From positions 1 to 47,888 of the forward strand of contig MLAK01000645.1 in NCBI GenBank assembly GCA_001839685.1: a DNA stretch of 47,888 bases. Direction: 5' to 3'. This DNA comes from Tritrichomonas foetus. Taxonomy: Eukaryota; Parabasalia; Tritrichomonadida; Tritrichomonadidae. The notes under the pieces were generated by a model. That model saw nothing but the letters and a program-made list of their open reading frames with translations, did not search any database and was not told the DNA's origin. This document shows positions 40,640-47,888 of the stretch, in pieces. Numbering within the stretch: the stretch's first letter is position 1; the number at the start of each line of letters is the position of its first letter. Made by a program: the position numbers and the translations under genes.

Positions 40640-41205
40640 ATGTGTAAAATAGATTTGTCAACAAAGATCCAAAAAGAGATGCGCAATTTTCATCATTCAA
40701 ATTAATAATTTTCAGAAATTATTGGTGGAAATGATCTTCATTCATTTATTGAATATATTGGCAACGAACATAATTGCTGCGATCTAAATTCACGCCTTGA
40801 AATTTCAATAATTGAAATGAATAAATATCTGAACTCTAGAATCCTTGACCTTATGGAATATTCAATGGCATTTAGTTCAATTAATATATTTTACAATCTT
40901 TGGATGAATAAAGCGAAATATACCCAAATGTCCCTTGACCTCTGTATTAACGAAGGAAATTATGAAATTATTCATATTTTGGAGGAAGAAATTCTGTGAA
41001 AATCAATTTGAATTAGCTATTGATTTTCCCGAAAAAATATCAGTGAATATCTTTCGAATTTGCCTGAAATTCCACCAACTTCTTTTAGAAATATATCCAA
41101 AAATCCCAGCATTTTAATCAAATTTTGTATCAATAATCATGTGATGATATTAAATCATGTGATGATATTAAATCATGTGATGATATTAAATCATTCTGAA
41201 AAATG
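40640..41205 (+). pseudogene. DUF3447/ankyrin-family pseudogene
   Basis: The translated sequence follows the protein encoded at 37782-38765: KEMRNFHHSN (cf. NIREFWHSN), then two adjacent in-frame TAA codons (about 40700-40705), then EIIGGNDLHSFIEYI, LMEYSMAFSSINIFYNLW and GGNYEIIHILEEE. A TGA follows near 40997. The homology resumes in another frame as RKNISEYLSNLPEIPPT (cf. RQEISEYLLNYF), ending in a TGA near 41205. At least three stops and one frameshift make it non-functional. The 3' end runs through an 18-bp tandem repeat. It is probably a decayed duplicate of the intact gene nearby. Confidence 0.78.
41135..41188 (+). repeat. 18-bp tandem repeat, three exact copies
   Basis: Unit AATCATGTGATGATATTA at 41135-41152, 41153-41170 and 41171-41188, in the tail of the DUF3447 pseudogene. 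Confidence 0.9.
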
Positions 41206-41284
41206 AGTTAATAAATGAATAAATAAATTATTAATTAGTAAATTGCGCTATAAATATATATTTATTTAAATTTCCATGTTAATA

Positions 41285-42361
41285 TTATATTTTTTTAACT
41301 TCTTCTGGATGAAGTTGTTTCACTTCATTCCATAGGAACTTTCTCATTTCGTGCATTGTAACATCATTTTTGTCAAATTCGAATTCTTCGACTGGATAAG
41401 TAATTGGTTCATCCATTGGATCATGGAGATTCTTAAAGTATGGATGCTCAATTGCATCGTCAGCTGTGAGCCTCTTTGTTGGATCCCAAGTGAGCATTTT
41501 TTTGATTAAATCGATTTCTTCTGAAGATGCGCCTTTAAGAAGTGTTTTCCAATTAACCATTGGTCTTTGTGGAAGTCCCTTCATGTAGTTTCGAGCCTTT
41601 ACATTTGTTATTGCTCGAAGATCTTCATCTGTTGGTGATCCAATTTTCATGTTGATTACAGAAAGTTGATTTAATGTTGATTTTCCTGGGAAAAGTGGCT
41701 TCCTCATCACAAGCTCAGCAAAAATGCAGCCGACACTCCACATGTCTAATTCTGGACCGTATCCACCAGATGTTAGAAGAACTTCAGGTGCACGATACCA
41801 GCGTGTTGTCACATATTCAGAAAGAAATTCATTTTCTTCATCTAAAATTCTTGCCAAACCGAAATCGCAAATTTTCAAATCACAATTTGAGTTGACCAGA
41901 ATGTTTGATGGCTTCAAATCTCGATGCATGATATTAGCCGAATGAATGTATTTCAATCCTCTTAAAATCTGATACATGAAATATCTTCTGTGATCGATGG
42001 ATAGCTTCTGCTCGCTGTAAATGATGTGATGCAAATCGGTATCCATTAAATCGAGAACGACGATAAGTGAATTGAATCTTCTGTAGTTCGACGGGAGAAT
42101 GACGTCAACAAGATTTGTGATATTTTCATGCTTCATTGCTTCCAAAATTTTGATTTCGCGTAACATTCGTTTGGCGTCCAAAATTGAATCGAAAATCTGT
42201 TCAACGCGCTTGACAGCAACATATTTCTTGGTTCGTCGATCATATGCGGCATAAACAACGCCATAGGCGCCCTGTCCAAGGATTCTTTCGAATCTGTATC
42301 GATGGTGTGTTTCTTCTTCAAGCTCTTTGATGTTCATGCTTGTTGATTCGAGATCAGACAT
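41285..42361 (-). CDS. ERK-type MAP kinase with SEY activation motif
   Basis: 358 residues from the ATG at 42361; the frame extends 16 codons further to a GTG, not used. CMGC kinase landmarks: glycine loop GQGAYGVVY (29-37), AVKRV lysine (K51), IMHRDLKPSNIL (D148), CDFGLAR (D166), activation lip FLSEYVTTRWYRAPE with Ser181-Glu182-Tyr183, DMWSVGCIFAEL, and the MAPK insert and C-terminal extension ending in an acidic/hydrophobic tail. It groups with ERK-like MAPKs, except that the usual Thr of TEY is Ser. Dual phosphorylation of Ser and Tyr is expected but unproven. It transduces signals from a MAPK kinase to unknown targets. TTTGAAAGGTATC lies about 65 bp upstream and also occurs in the TAF6/PI4KA spacer. 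Confidence 0.95.
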   Translation of the reverse strand: MSDLESTSMNIKELEEETHHRYRFERILGQGAYGVVYAAYDRRTKKYVAVKRVEQIFDSILDAKRMLREIKILEAMKHENITNLVDVILPSNYRRFNSLIVVLDLMDTDLHHIIYSEQKLSIDHRRYFMYQILRGLKYIHSANIMHRDLKPSNILVNSNCDLKICDFGLARILDEENEFLSEYVTTRWYRAPEVLLTSGGYGPELDMWSVGCIFAELVMRKPLFPGKSTLNQLSVINMKIGSPTDEDLRAITNVKARNYMKGLPQRPMVNWKTLLKGASSEEIDLIKKMLTWDPTKRLTADDAIEHPYFKNLHDPMDEPITYPVEEFEFDKNDVTMHEMRKFLWNEVKQLHPEEVKKI

Positions 42362-43356
42362 TAAAAAATGATATGAAACGATAATCGAAAATTTCTGAAT
42401 TTTTTGCACAAAATTTTCAATAGATTTGAAAGGTATCAGAATTTAAATGCACATAGAAATATTTGTGTAGATTTCAGAGTTGCTAATTTAAAGTGATATA
42501 AAATTTTGAAATGAGTCATTCAATTATGGAAAAATAAAACTTAACGTGTATTATTTTTGAAAGAATAAAAAGAACTTTTTCAGACAATTTTATCTCCGAC
42601 AATCATTTCAAAAAGTTCCGGAAATATCCTCAAAAAAACTCGTTGGAGCTTCACAAGAATATGGTTATATTTCCGAATTTCTTTGAAATATTGAATAAGT
42701 AATACAAATTATATCAGCTTTTGAGAATTTTCAAAGGTGTAATTCAATTGTATAAACTTTGATCAAAGTTTTGAATTAAAGAAATGCCAGAATTGATGAA
42801 TCGACAGAGACAATGAAGTTATGACTAATAACTAGAATTTTACAAGAATTTGATGAATTATTCCTACGAATACTAATCAGCCAAAACTTCATTCCGGTGA
42901 CAAAACTTCAATCCTATTAGAAAAATATCACTTTTTCTATATATGATTTGACCAATTCAAATTTGAAGAGGATATGGTTAGAGTAGATTTATCAATACGG
43001 TTTTAAGGCGAAAACATTGGCCTATAGCTGGCCTTTTTTGTCTCATTTCTCTTCCAATAGACAATACTTATTGGGGATTAAGTAGGAAATACAATAGAAA
43101 ATCGTGGCTTGAAAGATAAAAACAAAATCATATGAGTATTTAACAATGAAAAGATATTCCATGTTTTTTGATTTGAATGTTCGACAATTTTGAATCTAGC
43201 TAACATTCTGTGATAGAACTTTCTATTTATTAAATAATGAAAATATCTTGTTTATAATATAAAGAATATACAGTTTATATTCTAAATTAACAACTTTGTG
43301 TCAGTTCATCGAAATAACTCTTTCAAAAACTGAAATTGAATAAAAATTTTAAACGT
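42362..43356. other. Divergent intergenic region
   Basis: About 1 kb of AT-rich sequence between the MAPK and deaminase starts. Contains AAGGCGAAAA at 43015-43024, far (about 340 bp) from the deaminase start, and a small GGCC-TATAGCT-GGCC hairpin followed by T6 near 43030. No gene is seen. Confidence 0.4.
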
Positions 43357-43866
43357 ATGAAAAGAGTCACATTCGAAAAGCCAACAACAAAAGATGTCGA
43401 ACTCCTTTACGAAACAGTTAAAATCGCGAAAGATGCAGTAAAAGCCGGAAATCATCCATTTGGAGCTCTTCTGGCCGACAAAGATGGAAATATTTTGATG
43501 ACACAAGGGAATGACAGCCTTGGAGGCAGCCCTTGCTTACACGCCGAAGCTAATCTCATGATACGTGCCGGCAAAGAATATCCACCTTCTTTCCTTGAAA
43601 CATGCACAATGTATACAAATTTTGAACCGTGCGCAATGTGCGCAGGCGCTATGTACTGGACAAACGTTCACCGTGTGGTTTTTGGACTCACTGAAAGACA
43701 GCTTTTGCAAATGACAGGCTCGCACGAAGAGAATCCAACGCTGGATTTGCCAGCGGCTGATGTGTTTGAAAGAGGCCAAAAAGATATCGTTGTTGTTGGT
43801 CCAGTTGATGATCCGGCTCTTGTTGAAGCAATTATTGAAGACCATCGAAATTTTTGGAAGAAATAA
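43357..43866 (+). CDS. Zinc-dependent nucleoside/base deaminase (CMP/dCMP deaminase superfamily)
   Basis: 169 residues from ATG 43357 (a TTG opens the frame seven codons earlier). Zinc and catalytic motifs are complete: HAE (H62, proton shuttle E64) and PCAMC (C92, C95), inside FEPCAMCAGAMYW. The core NHPFGALLAD, ETCTMYTNFEPC and HRVVFGL matches the small single-domain nucleoside or guanine deaminases related to TadA/GuaD rather than tetrameric cytidine deaminases. The C-terminal part (LDLPAADVFERGQKDIVVVGPV ... NFWKK) looks like a bacterial group of nucleoside deaminases, so lateral transfer is possible (inference). The likely substrate is guanine, adenosine-type or another nucleoside; it cannot be fixed from sequence. 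Trichomonads depend on purine and pyrimidine salvage, which fits. Confidence 0.9.
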   Translation: MKRVTFEKPTTKDVELLYETVKIAKDAVKAGNHPFGALLADKDGNILMTQGNDSLGGSPCLHAEANLMIRAGKEYPPSFLETCTMYTNFEPCAMCAGAMYWTNVHRVVFGLTERQLLQMTGSHEENPTLDLPAADVFERGQKDIVVVGPVDDPALVEAIIEDHRNFWKK

Positions 43867-44429
43867 AAAATATTATCGAATTTTTACTGAATTTTTGTGG
43901 ATTTTTACTTCGTATTTTTGATTAGAAAAGGTTAAAGATAATGTTTTATATGATAACTTATCTCTTGAAATCACGAATGAATTAAATGATTTTGATTATT
44001 TAAGAAAATTATATCGATATGTTTTATATTTAATAATTATATTTAATTCTATCATATAATATATTTTACGACTTTATTAGACGATTAATTGATGAGTTGG
44101 TAAAAATGATCAATTGTGAAAAAATTACCAACAATGCTCAAGAAATATTTATACACAATTTATTATACATAGTTTTTCTAGCTGGAATTATTAGCTTTTT
44201 GTGATGAAAAGATGACTATCACAACAATTGATTAATGTAAAGATCAAAATTATTTATTTGGTTATAATTCACTTCAACAACATGACATACTTTATGATTT
44301 ACACTGTGTGGGAATTCGGGAGATTCCTTTATTCAAAAGATTTGAATGATTATTTTATCTAATGCACCATTTCACCTTTTTTTATCAGTGAATTAATTAA
44401 CGTAATTTTGGTTTACATTGATAAAAATA
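43867..44429. other. Intergenic region
   Basis: AT-rich. An AAGGTGAAAT motif in reverse orientation lies at 44369-44378, about 52-61 bp before the next start. Nothing else is seen. Confidence 0.35.
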
Positions 44430-45275
44430 ATGAATAATTCTACTTTTTCTACACCAACCCTTCGGAGAACGCTTCCTTCGAGGACGCATCAAGTGCCATC
44501 AACACTGCCGCGTAACCAACAACAAGTTGAATTTCGCGAAATTGAAGCTTTAAAAATTCAAGCTCAAAATCTCGATCACCAAAGAACACTTTTGCGCACG
44601 AAAACATCTAGAATGAGGCGAATAATTAGCGATCGTGATGCATCAATCAAAAGAGTGTTTACGCAGACCAAAGATACGCAATCTCTGAAAACGGCCACAA
44701 ATTCCATGATTTTGTTGATGAAAAAAAATTACGATACTTTAAATGCACAGAAAAAAAAGTTACTTCAAGAATTGAATTCATTTAAAAATTGCGATAATTT
44801 TTGGATGTCAAACGAATTAGAAATAGAAGATCGAATTCTTTATGAAGATCAAGAACGTTTGAAAGAAATTTTGGAGCGGGAAAAAGTTATCGAACAAGAT
44901 ATGAAAAGTGAAGTTGATTCATCACTTTTATTTCTGGCAGAAGTTGGTGAAACTGAAGAAGAAATCATAGAGCTGGCAAGCTCGATTTCCGATCTACAGA
45001 AAAAATGTGATACATACGAGAGAGGGATATCAAAAACTAAAAATATTAATTTGTTAATAAAAATACAAGATAAAAAACTGACAGTCGAAAGTGCAGTAAA
45101 CAGTATTAAGCAGGAAATTAATGAAATAGAGTCGAAAATGAATGTTGAAAGACTTTCTAAAAGAAATACAGAAGAATCAATGAAAAAGGCACTCGAAAAG
45201 TTAGAAGCTGTTTATGAAGATGCTGTTTCGAGGATGGCTGCAGCACTAAAAAAGCGGCAAATGTTTTGTGATTAA
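44430..45275 (+). CDS. Coiled-coil protein, function unknown
   Basis: 281 residues from ATG 44430 (the frame opens four codons earlier at TTG). The first ~30 residues are Thr/Ser/Pro/Arg-rich and probably disordered. The rest is charged coiled coil in two or three segments, broken by NFWMSNELEIEDR near residue 130 and by an acidic turn (GETEEEI) near residue 175. No domain is recognised. The length and layout are like axonemal or basal-body coiled-coil proteins, but this is only a resemblance. It converges on the ubiquitin-like gene, with a satellite between the two. Confidence 0.82.
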   Translation: MNNSTFSTPTLRRTLPSRTHQVPSTLPRNQQQVEFREIEALKIQAQNLDHQRTLLRTKTSRMRRIISDRDASIKRVFTQTKDTQSLKTATNSMILLMKKNYDTLNAQKKKLLQELNSFKNCDNFWMSNELEIEDRILYEDQERLKEILEREKVIEQDMKSEVDSSLLFLAEVGETEEEIIELASSISDLQKKCDTYERGISKTKNINLLIKIQDKKLTVESAVNSIKQEINEIESKMNVERLSKRNTEESMKKALEKLEAVYEDAVSRMAAALKKRQMFCD

Positions 45276-45311
45276 TAAATATATTATTTCTATTCATTTG
45301 AATCATATTTC

Positions 45312-45664
45312 ACTCATTGATATCTTTTAATTCATTGATATATCTTTTATTCATTGATATATCTTTTATTCATTGATATATCTTTTATTCATTGATATAT
45401 CTTTTATTCATTGATATATTTTAATTCATTGATATATCTTTTATTCATTGATATATTTTAATTCATTGATATGTTTTCATTCATTGATATATTTTCATTC
45501 ATTGATATGTTTTAATTCATTGATATCTTTTAATTCATTGATATGTTTTAATTCATTGATATATTTTCATTCATTGATATGTTTTAATTCATTGATATAT
45601 TTTAATTCATTGATATATTTTAATTCATTGATATGTTTTCATTCATTGATATATTTTCATTGAT
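45312..45664. repeat. 18/19-bp satellite, about 19 copies
   Basis: About 19 tandem copies of a unit built on TTCATTGATAT. The left part has mainly 19-bp units (TTCATTGATATATCTTTTA). The right part has mainly 18-bp units (TTCATTGATATRTTTTMA), with the two 18-bp variants alternating. It lies between the 3' ends of two convergent genes. The right part, being a multiple of three, is open as a hexapeptide repeat, which I regard as incidental. Confidence 0.93.
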
Positions 45665-45766
45665 CTTTCCTGTCTTTCCTTCATTAAAAATATACATGCA
45701 AAAAGTTGATCATAAAATCATATTTACTCGCAACTTGGATTTTGTTAAAAAAACATTTCCGAAATA

Positions 45767-46924
45767 TTATAATAAAAGATAGTTGTTTTGCTCTGAGGAT
45801 GTCAATGACACGCCCATGAAAACATTTGGAAGTGGTGTGGATGATGGCCTGCTCAATCTTGATGGAATAACAGTTGGAAGATTTTCATCATTCAATTGAT
45901 TGAAGCAATTTCGGTTAATATTAGTGAAACCAATATTACTCTTATTGTTAATGTTATTGTTAAGAAAATTTGTGTACATGTTATTTGGTAATGATGAAGA
46001 AAAAGTGTCGCACATCAATGATGATTGACTAACTTTGTTTGCATCTTTCATTTTTAGAAAACGACGACAAACTTTTCGATATGCTGAGCTGTTTTCTTCA
46101 ACTCTGATGCGATAAACATCAGCAAGCCTTGCTGATTCATGTGCAGTTGTTGGATCAGAGGCTCCTTTTATTTGCTCGAAGACTGCATCTGGATCTCGGA
46201 ACTTGCTCGCCCATTGCGCGTTAAAGCGATCACGCAGCCTTTGAATGTGTCTTTCACGCTTTTTCACTTCAAGCAGAGTCGAAAGAGAGTCATTACTTTC
46301 TTTATCCAAATCAGATGGAATTATATACAATACATCACCATTTCGAATACCTTGAAAGCCAAGAGATAACGCAGGAGATAGTATTCTGCCGTTTGCGACA
46401 AACTTCATCTTTGAAATATCCTTTTTCAAGGGATAATGATGATTCTGAAATACGTTATTATTATAACTCATATTTGAGTTATCTGGATTTATAGTAGTAC
46501 TATAATTAATAATAGATATACCACTCTTCACTATTCCTGATGATCTGTCAGAATTCGAATAATTGGTATATAGTGAACTGACTTGATTATCATTTTTGTG
46601 GGTCATTTCGTTTTGATTCATCAACGGCGATGATGCTGCAATGATTGAGTAAATTGTATCAGGGCTATCTGTAATGTCAACTTCAAGATCACCATTATAA
46701 TATTGACAGTGGACTTTCACGGATATTCGACAGGATGATTCGCATTGGAGCGGAAGAACATTGGAAGAAGGAAACAGTCCGCATCGAAACCTTTCTGGTA
46801 AACTCCAATTCCTCTGTCCTGGAATCATTGTGATTATTTCAAAAACACCAGATTTGTGAAAAAAATCTGACTTTTTGATTGGATGAGGAGTTTTTTTTTG
46901 AAAAGTTTTATCATTTTCCCGCAT
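45767..46924 (-). CDS. Ubiquitin-like-fold protein with Asn/Ser-rich insert
   Basis: 385 residues from the ATG at 46924 (an upstream TTG extends the frame by seven codons). At about residues 66-97 RISVKVHCQYYNGDLEVDI gives the first beta hairpin and helix of a beta-grasp fold. After a ~70-residue Asn/Ser-rich insert, residues 170-203 (KMKFVANGRILSPALSLGFQ, then RNGDVLYIIP) match the second half of ubiquitin (K.I..G..L ... I..G..L.....). The next ~100 residues are helical and charged (RERHIQRLRDRFNAQW), and the tail is again Asn/Ser-rich with a Pro/Ser patch. No terminal Gly-Gly follows the fold, so it is a domain and not a conjugated modifier. Such proteins often bind proteasome or ubiquitin-pathway partners; the partner is unknown. 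Confidence 0.75.
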   Translation of the reverse strand: MRENDKTFQKKTPHPIKKSDFFHKSGVFEIITMIPGQRNWSLPERFRCGLFPSSNVLPLQCESSCRISVKVHCQYYNGDLEVDITDSPDTIYSIIAASSPLMNQNEMTHKNDNQVSSLYTNYSNSDRSSGIVKSGISIINYSTTINPDNSNMSYNNNVFQNHHYPLKKDISKMKFVANGRILSPALSLGFQGIRNGDVLYIIPSDLDKESNDSLSTLLEVKKRERHIQRLRDRFNAQWASKFRDPDAVFEQIKGASDPTTAHESARLADVYRIRVEENSSAYRKVCRRFLKMKDANKVSQSSLMCDTFSSSLPNNMYTNFLNNNINNKSNIGFTNINRNCFNQLNDENLPTVIPSRLSRPSSTPLPNVFMGVSLTSSEQNNYLLL

Positions 46925-47888
46925 TACTAAAATGAAATAAAACAACTTTTTGATAATGAGTTTCTGTTTTTTCTTTGAATCTTCAGGTTTTTATCTTTAT
47001 GGAGATTTTATTTTGTGCGATTCATAGATATTTTTGTTAGAGTTTCTTAAACGACTTTCACAAAATTCAATAAACAATTCTTTGTTTTCAGACCAGTTTC
47101 ATTTTTTTATCAGAATTTTTTCAGTTCATCCAATCAAGTCACTTCTTCAGAAATCGAAATTGTTGTTTACAAAAATTCAATGAAATCAGATTTTAATAAT
47201 TGAGAAAATTGAATTTATTGGTTGTCCAGATTTCTTAGAAAACAAATCATCAAATAGAATGAAAATAATTTTAATAGTTAAAGATTTTGACTCAATGAAA
47301 ACAGATTCTGAGATCAAAGAGATACAAATCGTTTGCCCGGTGAACGATTTTGGACAATTTTAAAGATTACCTATTGTTAATTCTATACAAAATTGACAAT
47401 GTCTGTTTAATTTTTCAGATAAAAATTATATAATGGTTCCATTTTGACAAAGTCTGCTTGAATCTTACGTTTAAGAACCATCGCATTTTTTTAACACTCT
47501 ACTTGTACTTTTTATTATTTCTCTTGATTTAATTTAACTTTCCATAGTTATTACCAGTTATTCCAAGAAATTTATAGTTTCAACTGATACTATGTCTGTA
47601 AAAAAACAACGTATAAAGATCGCCTTTTGACCCAAGATTGATCTCATTTTTTTATATGATGTGCAGGTAACTTTCACTAGAATAAATATGCTATTTTTAA
47701 GGAATTTCTACCAAGCATTTTCGAAAAAAGCCCTTTTTTATTCGAAAAATTGAAATTGTAAAAAGTGTTTTTCAGAAAGCTCCACTAGAGTTTTTTAAAA
47801 AATTAATTTATTTTTTATATTCATATTATAAAGCTAATAACATAGTAATATTATTTTAACAATAAAGCGAATTTTCAAAAATGATGTT
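46925..47888. other. Intergenic region to the window end
   Basis: AT-rich upstream region of the ubiquitin-like gene. No open frame, RNA or repeat noticed. A neighbouring gene probably starts or ends beyond the window. Confidence 0.4.

Noticed and set aside
43025..43052. GGCC-loop-GGCC hairpin followed by T6, like a terminator
   Set aside because: A 4-bp stem is too weak, and intrinsic terminators of this kind are not expected in a eukaryotic genome.
45448..45663. 71-codon hexapeptide-repeat open frame
   Set aside because: It is simply the 18-bp satellite read in one frame; the unit length keeps the frame open.
1..47888. CRISPR array, bacterial operon, or DNA transposon with terminal inverted repeats
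   Set aside because: No repeat-spacer arrays, no transposase or integrase motifs and no paired terminal repeats were seen; tandem repeats here have no unique spacers.

Overview
The window looks like nuclear DNA of a parabasalid protist, most likely a tritrichomonad such as Tritrichomonas (inference). It is AT-rich throughout, and every long gene is a single uninterrupted reading frame with no sign of introns. Genes lie on both strands, separated by short, very AT-rich gaps. The gene content is eukaryotic (katanin p80, TAF6, PI4-kinase III alpha, ERK-type MAPK, RING and F-box proteins), with long coiled-coil proteins and a DUF3447/ankyrin-type protein, a family expanded in trichomonads. I read about 17 protein genes, one tRNA, two decayed genes with an identifiable reading, one relic zone, several short repeats and one candidate structured RNA.

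Layout. 0.8-4 kb: large coiled-coil protein. 4.8-10.4 kb: 1849-residue helical protein ending in a talin/HIP1R-like I/LWEQ actin-binding module. 11.2-12.1 kb (minus): six-pass membrane RING E3 (RNFT-like). 12.3-12.4 kb: GC-rich hairpins that fit an H/ACA guide RNA. 12.9-13.7 kb: small coiled-coil protein. 14.0-14.8 kb (minus): broken gene. 14.9-17.6 kb: unrecognised 886-residue protein. 18.6-20.1 kb: CAMK-like kinase. 20.6-22.2 kb: katanin p80. 22.9 kb: tRNA with a UAA anticodon. 23.2-28.8 kb: TAF6 and PI4KA, divergent from a 207-bp spacer. 29.7-32.9 kb: gene-poor, with one orphan ORF and relics. 32.9-33.4 kb: UIM protein resembling the C-terminal tail of proteasome Rpn10. 34.2-37.2 kb: acidic coiled-coil protein. 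37.8-41.2 kb: DUF3447 protein, F-box/beta-propeller gene, and a DUF3447 pseudogene. 41.3-42.4 kb (minus): MAPK with an SEY activation motif. 43.4 kb: zinc nucleoside deaminase. 44.4-45.3 kb: coiled-coil protein. 45.3-45.7 kb: an 18/19-bp satellite. 45.8-46.9 kb (minus): ubiquitin-like-fold protein with an Asn-rich insert.

Functionally the genes form loose groups: cytoskeleton (katanin, I/LWEQ protein, coiled coils), ubiquitin system (RING, F-box, UIM/Rpn10-like, Ubl), signalling (CAMK, MAPK, PI4KA) and transcription (TAF6). I see no operon and no transposon with recognisable ends. The observations most worth following are the recurring upstream motif AAGGTSAAW (usually 29-46 bp before the start codon), the H/ACA-like RNA, the VWA-less Rpn10-like protein and the short-armed tRNA-Leu.

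Where the longest open frame begins at a non-ATG codon, the start given is the first in-frame ATG. All identifications are by eye from the sequence; no database search was run.
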